Assembly: GCF_000364625.1 (NCBI RefSeq)
Contig: NZ_KB822615.1
Span: forward strand, 23,056-87,055
Direction: 5' to 3'
Length of the DNA: 64,000 nucleotides
Source: Pseudomonas thermotolerans DSM 14292
GTDB taxonomy: Bacteria > Pseudomonadota > Gammaproteobacteria > Pseudomonadales > Pseudomonadaceae
Of this stretch, positions 59,681-64,000 are shown in pieces (position 1 is the stretch's first letter; each line of letters begins with the position of its first letter). A program made the translations under genes and the position numbers. A model generated the notes under the pieces. It was not told the origin of the DNA and did not search any database. It saw only the letters and a list, made by a program, of their open reading frames with translations.

Positions 59681-61930
59681 ATGAGCGAATCCCTCGACCT
59701 GAGCCTGGAAGGCGTGGAGCGCCGCTCCCTCGCCGAGTTCACCGAGCAGGCCTACCTGAACTACTCCATGTACGTGATCATGGACCGCGCCCTGCCGCAC
59801 ATCGGCGACGGTCTGAAGCCAGTGCAGCGGCGCATCGTCTACGCGATGAGCGAGCTGGGCCTGGATGCCGACGCCAAGCACAAGAAGTCGGCGCGCACCG
59901 TCGGTGACGTGCTCGGCAAGTTCCACCCACACGGCGACAGCGCCTGCTACGAGGCCATGGTGCTGATGGCCCAGCCGTTCAGCTACCGCTACACCCTGAT
60001 CGACGGCCAGGGCAACTGGGGGGCCCCGGACGATCCCAAGTCCTTCGCCGCCATGCGCTACACCGAGGCGCGCCTGTCCCGCTACGCCGAGCTGCTGCTG
60101 TCCGAGCTGGGCCAGGGCACCGTGGACTGGGTGCCGAACTTCGACGGCACCCTGGAGGAACCGGCGACCCTGCCGGCGCGGCTGCCCAACCTGCTCTTGA
60201 ACGGCACCACTGGCATCGCCGTGGGCATGGCCACCGACGTGCCGCCGCACAACCTGCGCGAGGTGGCCGCCGCCTGCGTGCGCCTGCTCGACGAGCCGAC
60301 CGCCACGGTGGCGCAGCTTTGCGAGCACCTGCCCGGCCCGGACTTCCCCACCGAAGCGGAGATCGTCACCCCGCGCGCCGACCTGCTGAAGACCTACGAG
60401 ACCGGCCGTGGTTCGATCCGCATGCGAGCCGTGTACCGCGTCGAGGACGGCGACATCGTGATCACCGCGCTGCCGCACCAGGTCTCCGGCGCCAAGGTGC
60501 TGGAGCAGATCGCCGCGCAGATGCAGGCCAAGAAGCTGCCGATGGTCGCCGACCTGCGTGACGAGTCCGACCACGAGAATCCCTGCCGCATCGTCATCAT
60601 CCCGCGCTCCAACCGGGTGGATACCGAGGAGCTGATGCAGCACCTGTTCGCCACCACCGACCTGGAGTCCAGCTACCGGGTCAACCTCAACGTCATCGGC
60701 CTGGATGGCAAGCCGCAGGTCAAGGACCTGCGCACCCTGCTCACCGAGTGGCTGAGCTACCGCATCCGCACCGTGCGCCGCCGCCTGCAGTTCCGTCTGG
60801 ACAAGGTGGAGAAGCGTCTGAACCTGTTGGAAGGCCTGCTGATCGCCTTCCTCAACCTCGACGAGGTGATCCGCATCATCCGCACCGAGGACCAGCCCAA
60901 GCCGGTGCTGATGGAACGCTTCGGTCTCACCGAGGTGCAGGCCGACTACATCCTCGACACCCGCCTGCGCCAGCTGGCGCGCCTGGAGGAGATGAAGATC
61001 CGTGGCGAGCAGGACGAGCTGGCCAAGGAGCGCGAGCAACTGCTCGCCCTGCTCGGCAGCGAGGCCAAGCTGAAGAAGCTGGTGCGCCAGGAGATCCTCG
61101 AGGACGCCGAGAAGTACGGCGACGACCGCCGCTCGCCGATTGTCGAGCGCGCCGAGGCGCGCGCCCTCTCGGAAACCGAGCTGCTGCCCACCGAGCCGGT
61201 AACCGTGGTGCTCTCCGAGAAAGGCTGGGTACGCTGTGCCAAGGGCCACGACATCGATGCCGCGGGCCTCTCCTACAAGGCCGGCGACAGCTTCAAGGCC
61301 GCCGCGCCGGGGCGCTCCAACCAGTACGCGGTGTTCATCGACTCCACTGGCCGCAGCTATTCGCTGGCGGCCCATTCGCTGCCCTCGGCGCGTGGCCAGG
61401 GCGAGCCGCTGACCGGTCGCCTGACCCCGCCGCCGGGGGCCAGCTTCGAATGCGTGCTGCTGCCCGACGACGATGCCCTCTACGTGATCGCCTCGGACGC
61501 CGGCTACGGCTTCGTGGTCAAGGGCGAGGACCTGCAGGCCAAGAACAAGGCCGGCAAGGCCCTGCTCAGCCTGCCCGCCGGGGCCCGCGTGGTGGCGCCC
61601 AAGCCGCTCGCTAGCTTGGAGGAGGACTGGCTGGCGGCGGTGACCACCGAGGGCCGCCTGCTGCTGTTCCCGGTCCGCGATCTGCCGCAGCTGGCCAAGG
61701 GCAAGGGCAACAAGATCATCGGCATCCCCAGCGAGCGGGTCGCCAGCCGCGAGGAGTACCTGGTGGACCTGGCCGTGCTCGCCGAAGGCTCGACCCTGGT
61801 GCTGCAGTCCGGCAAGCGCACCCTGTCGCTGCGCCCTGAGGATCTGGAGCACTACAAGGGCGAGCGCGGCCGGCGTGGCAACAAGCTGCCGCGGGGCTTC
61901 CAGCGGGTCGACGGGCTGCGCGTGGAGTAG
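59681..61930 (+). CDS. parC: DNA topoisomerase IV subunit A
   Basis: A 749-residue cleavage/religation subunit. The [24 protein letters not shown] (about 81-100) carries the wild-type Ser and Glu at the quinolone-resistance positions. The catalytic Tyr lies in [12 protein letters not shown] (about 126-137). A coiled-coil/gate (about 360-480) and a C-terminal beta-pinwheel (about 500-749) follow. GAGG precedes the ATG. The 84-bp gap from the phytase-like gene has no obvious terminator. Confidence 0.97.
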   Translation: MSESLDLSLEGVERRSLAEFTEQAYLNYSMYVIMDRALPHIGDGLKPVQRRIVYAMSELGLDADAKHKKSARTVGDVLGKFHPHGDSACYEAMVLMAQPFSYRYTLIDGQGNWGAPDDPKSFAAMRYTEARLSRYAELLLSELGQGTVDWVPNFDGTLEEPATLPARLPNLLLNGTTGIAVGMATDVPPHNLREVAAACVRLLDEPTATVAQLCEHLPGPDFPTEAEIVTPRADLLKTYETGRGSIRMRAVYRVEDGDIVITALPHQVSGAKVLEQIAAQMQAKKLPMVADLRDESDHENPCRIVIIPRSNRVDTEELMQHLFATTDLESSYRVNLNVIGLDGKPQVKDLRTLLTEWLSYRIRTVRRRLQFRLDKVEKRLNLLEGLLIAFLNLDEVIRIIRTEDQPKPVLMERFGLTEVQADYILDTRLRQLARLEEMKIRGEQDELAKEREQLLALLGSEAKLKKLVRQEILEDAEKYGDDRRSPIVERAEARALSETELLPTEPVTVVLSEKGWVRCAKGHDIDAAGLSYKAGDSFKAAAPGRSNQYAVFIDSTGRSYSLAAHSLPSARGQGEPLTGRLTPPPGASFECVLLPDDDALYVIASDAGYGFVVKGEDLQAKNKAGKALLSLPAGARVVAPKPLASLEEDWLAAVTTEGRLLLFPVRDLPQLAKGKGNKIIGIPSERVASREEYLVDLAVLAEGSTLVLQSGKRTLSLRPEDLEHYKGERGRRGNKLPRGFQRVDGLRVE

Positions 61931-62079
61931 GCCGGTCCGGTTGGCGCCGCTCGCACGGTTAAACCTCCTGACAAAACTACGCAGGTTTTAGGGTGGAGTC
62001 GCGCCGCAGTTTCACGGATGATACACGCCTGCCAACTTCCAATGCCGGCCGCCTCGCCGGTCGGCACTGGCCGTTTGAG

Positions 62080-62808
62080 ATGAAAACGAACATGAATGCA
62101 TTGCGTATTCCCCTGCTGCTGGCATTCACCGGTGTTCTCGTCCTGTCGGGCTGCGCCATGCTCGAGCCGGCGCCCCTGTACCGGCTGGACAGCGGCAATC
62201 CGGGCATTCCCGAGCAGAAGGACGGGCCGGCGATCCTGCTCGGCCCGGTGAAGGTGGCCGACTACCTGCAGCGCGAGACCCTCCTGCAGCGCCAGGAGGA
62301 CGGCAGCCTGCTGCCGGCGAAGAAGGAACGCTGGGCCGGCAGCCTGAGTGACGACATCGACCAACTGCTGATCCGTCAGTTGGCCTGGCGCCTGGACACC
62401 CAGCGGCTGGTGCTGGCCCCAGGCGCCCAGGGCTTCACTCCGGACGTGCAGGTGCAGCTGACCATCAGCCGCCTGGATTCCGGTCCGCAGCAGCCTGCGG
62501 TGCTGGAGGCCGAATGGCAGCTGATCGACCGCCAGGGCAAGCTGCGCGACAGCCACCTGGTGCGCTTGCAGGAGGAGCACGCCGGCAGCGCCGCCGACCA
62601 GGTTCGCGCACAGAGCCTGGTGCTACAGCGCCTTGCCGAGCAGATGGCCAGCACCGTACAGCCGCTGCTCAAGCAGGAACCGCCGGTGGCCGAGACGCCG
62701 AAGAAGCCGGCGCCGAAACGGCCGACCAGCAGCGTGCGCCAGCCGGAGCAGCCGCGCATCCCCATGGCCTCGCCGGTGCGCACCGACGTGGAAGTCTTCC
62801 GCTTCTGA
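62080..62808 (+). CDS. PqiC-like ABC-transport auxiliary lipoprotein
   Basis: A 242-residue lipoprotein with signal ALRIPLLLAFTGVLVLSGC (Cys at 25 from ATG 62080; ATG 62092 is the alternative). The mature domain resembles the PqiC/YmbA (DUF330) fold: APLYRLDSGNPGI, AILLGPVKVADYLQRETLLQRQ, WAGSLSDDIDQLLIRQLAWRL, then VQLTISRLDSG...EWQLIDRQGKLR. A Lys/Pro-rich C-terminal tail follows. Such lipoproteins form a periplasmic partner of MCE-type lipid transporters, but no pqiAB lies beside it here. Same position after parC as in P. aeruginosa. Confidence 0.72.
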   Translation: MKTNMNALRIPLLLAFTGVLVLSGCAMLEPAPLYRLDSGNPGIPEQKDGPAILLGPVKVADYLQRETLLQRQEDGSLLPAKKERWAGSLSDDIDQLLIRQLAWRLDTQRLVLAPGAQGFTPDVQVQLTISRLDSGPQQPAVLEAEWQLIDRQGKLRDSHLVRLQEEHAGSAADQVRAQSLVLQRLAEQMASTVQPLLKQEPPVAETPKKPAPKRPTSSVRQPEQPRIPMASPVRTDVEVFRF

Positions 62809-62826
62809 GGGCGCCGCGCGGCCATG

Positions 62827-62855
62827 AAAAAGCCCGCCATCCGGCGGGCTTTTTG
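62827..62855. terminator. Bidirectional terminator after the PqiC-like gene
   Basis: A 12-bp stem AAAAAGCCCGCC / GGCGGGCTTTTT with an ATCC loop and T-runs on both strands. It marks the end of the syntenic block; the leftward nuclease gene also ends towards it. Confidence 0.88.
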
Positions 62856-62905
62856 TTGCCTGCGCTATTATGCACCAGGGGCACAAAGCCAGCAGATTCA
62901 AGGAG

Positions 62906-63616
62906 TTATCTGTTAGTCCCTGGCGCAATATCGACTATGAGTGGCAGATGATCACTGTGCTCCAGCCAGTAGTCAGCAGCACCGATTGATATGCGGGCGC
63001 CGATCTTAAGCATTTCGGACAGAAATGCGTAATCGATGTGATAAGGCTTCTCCAGCTTCCGATGCAGGAAGAATGTTGGTTGGGTCTCGGCCCCTTGGGC
63101 CTCCCCTGTTTGAGAATGGTAAAGGCTATGAAGTCCCAGGTTTTCAAGCTCTTTAACCACATCCGAGTGATTCCACCAACGATCCCAAACATCCCAACAG
63201 GAATTGCTGTTGAGGTCTCCGATAACGACAGCTTTCGGTGTGGCCAAATGGGTTTTGTGTAATTGAAGCCATTTGTAGAGCTGTCCGATGTATTTGAACG
63301 TTGGGGAGCCTGCCTCCTTTGTCCAAACTGCTAGCAGCGTGATGTCGTTGACCATAAGCGGCAAAAACAACTGCAAGCGCCCCGAGTCAAGATTCAGAGG
63401 TTCTAGCCGTACGTCTGGCTTAGCAAAAACGCCAAGCCCTTTGTTCTTGTTGTCACCGGCCCACAGGTGATTAGTTGCCCATTGTTTGTAGTGGGCATCA
63501 CGACACTGAACTGGATCTTCACATTCCTGGATCACAAGGACGTCTGCGTTCAACTCCTCCAGCAGATGGAGTTTTTTTCGAAAGGCACCGTTGCAGTTCC
63601 AGCTCACAATACGCAT
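62906..63616 (-). CDS. Endonuclease/exonuclease/phosphatase-family protein, probable horizontal acquisition
   Basis: A 236-residue single-domain EEP hydrolase (DNase I/exonuclease III superfamily), no signal peptide. Core motifs are MRIVSWNCNGAFRKKL (about 1-16, Asn), VLVIQECEDP (about 27-36, metal Glu), AVVIGDLNSNSCWDVWDRWW (about 128-147, the G-D-x-N centre), HIDYAFLSE (about 193-201) and EHSDHLPLIVDI (about 219-230, the terminal S-D-H). All catalytic residues are present. Its base composition is plainly more AT-rich than the rest of the window, and an IS element begins 118 bp upstream of its start, both pointing to transfer. The substrate (DNA, phosphodiester or other) cannot be told. Confidence 0.8.
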   Translation of the reverse strand: MRIVSWNCNGAFRKKLHLLEELNADVLVIQECEDPVQCRDAHYKQWATNHLWAGDNKNKGLGVFAKPDVRLEPLNLDSGRLQLFLPLMVNDITLLAVWTKEAGSPTFKYIGQLYKWLQLHKTHLATPKAVVIGDLNSNSCWDVWDRWWNHSDVVKELENLGLHSLYHSQTGEAQGAETQPTFFLHRKLEKPYHIDYAFLSEMLKIGARISIGAADYWLEHSDHLPLIVDIAPGTNR

Positions 63617-63733
63617 TCAGACGGACATTCCTTTGGCGTGAAGAATCGCGTGGATGAGTCTATCACTGACACTGATTGATTAATTTTTGTAGCACAAAAA
63701 TACCCCGAAAGGCCCGTGATAGAGGGCTTTTAG

Positions 63734-64000
63734 GGATGGTCTGAAAAAGACTTCCTGATTTGGCAAAATCCGCCGACTTCACCCGCAGAGCTTTCCGATG
63801 AAGCAGATGACCTTCGCCGACGCCGAGTACGCCGGCAAGCGCAAGCAGACCCGCAAGGAACTGTTCCTGATCGAAATGGAACAGGTGGTGCCGTGGCAGG
63901 GCCTGATCGCCCTGATCGAGCCGCACTACCCGAAGGGTGAAGGCGGTCGTCCCGCCTATCCGCTGATGGCGATGCTGCGTGTGCATCTGCTGCAGAACTG
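63734..64000 (+). mobile_element. Left end of an IS5-family insertion sequence (truncated by window)
   Basis: The element apparently starts just after TTAG (63730-63733), which fits the YTAR target of IS5-type elements, with a terminal sequence GGATGGTCTGAAAAAGACTT. It contains the transposase start at 63798. The right end and the second target copy are outside the window. Confidence 0.6.
63798..64000 (+). CDS. IS5-family transposase, N-terminal part
   Basis: 67 residues are visible before the window edge: MKQMTFADAEYAGKRKQTRK, then FLIEMEQVVPWQGLIALIEPHYPKGEGGRPAYPLMAMLRVHLLQN. This is the DUF772-type N-terminal domain of IS5-family DDE transposases. The catalytic DDE residues lie beyond the window, so intactness cannot be judged. 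Confidence 0.88.
   Translation, partial: MKQMTFADAEYAGKRKQTRKELFLIEMEQVVPWQGLIALIEPHYPKGEGGRPAYPLMAMLRVHLLQN

Noticed and set aside
63601..63640. A three-codon open frame just before the EEP nuclease start
   Set aside because: It is too short to support, and the ribosome-binding site abuts its ATG.

Overview
The window is GC-rich, densely coded DNA from a Pseudomonadaceae member: Pseudomonas in the broad sense, possibly the Azotobacter branch. The evidence is gene content and order. Blocks match the P. aeruginosa chromosome as I recall it: wapO-wapH...msbA-mig14-dnpA...hldE-two acyl-CoA dehydrogenases, pip-dtd...rsmE-tatCBA-hisEI-ubiBJE-pha-hslUV-argS-priA-rpmE-maeB, and tolC-thiC...nudF-cpdA-yqiA-parE-parC. 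The blocks are joined in a different order and are interrupted by species-specific genes. I recognise no tRNA, rRNA, CRISPR or prophage.

Layout. 1-13.8 kb is an LPS core cluster: carbamoyltransferase WapO (cut by the window edge), WapH, three glycosyltransferase-like genes, a WaaP/InaA-type kinase, the flippase MsbA, a Mig-14-like GNAT protein, a DnpA-like deacetylase, a membrane acyltransferase and HldE. The waaL and wapR positions known from P. aeruginosa are not occupied by obvious orthologues. 13.9-16.4 kb holds a pair of acyl-CoA dehydrogenase genes, the first of which looks degenerate. 16.4-21.4 kb holds a choline-type ABC importer (choXWV) and small envelope genes. 21.5-31 kb holds pip-dtd, UPF0158, a DsbA-fold isomerase, an SDR, rsmE-tatCBA-hisEI and ubiBJE.

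31-38 kb is a complete medium-chain-length polyhydroxyalkanoate locus. phaI-phaF runs rightward and phaC1-phaZ-phaC2-phaD runs leftward, and the two converge on a shared terminator. Both ends carry related inverted-repeat sites that fit PhaD operators, and phaC1 also has a sigma-54-like promoter. 38-50 kb holds hslVU, a SPOR protein, argS, priA, rpmE, a secreted nuclease, an M48 lipoprotein peptidase, maeB and tolC. 50.9-53 kb holds a TPP riboswitch and thiC. 53-62.8 kb holds a DUF3298 lipoprotein, nudF, a DUF1249 gene, cpdA, yqiA, parE, a phytase-like gene, parC and a PqiC-like lipoprotein.

After a strong terminator at 62.83 kb the character changes. A visibly AT-richer endonuclease/exonuclease/phosphatase gene is followed by the left end of an IS5-family element that runs off the window. 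This is the only clear mobile or accessory junction.

I did not find an unambiguous new multi-gene system. The best candidates for a second look are the rewired LPS core block, the paired catalytic/degenerate acyl-CoA dehydrogenases, the PHA regulatory sites, a perfect 17-bp palindrome in front of ubiE, and the IS-flanked nuclease.
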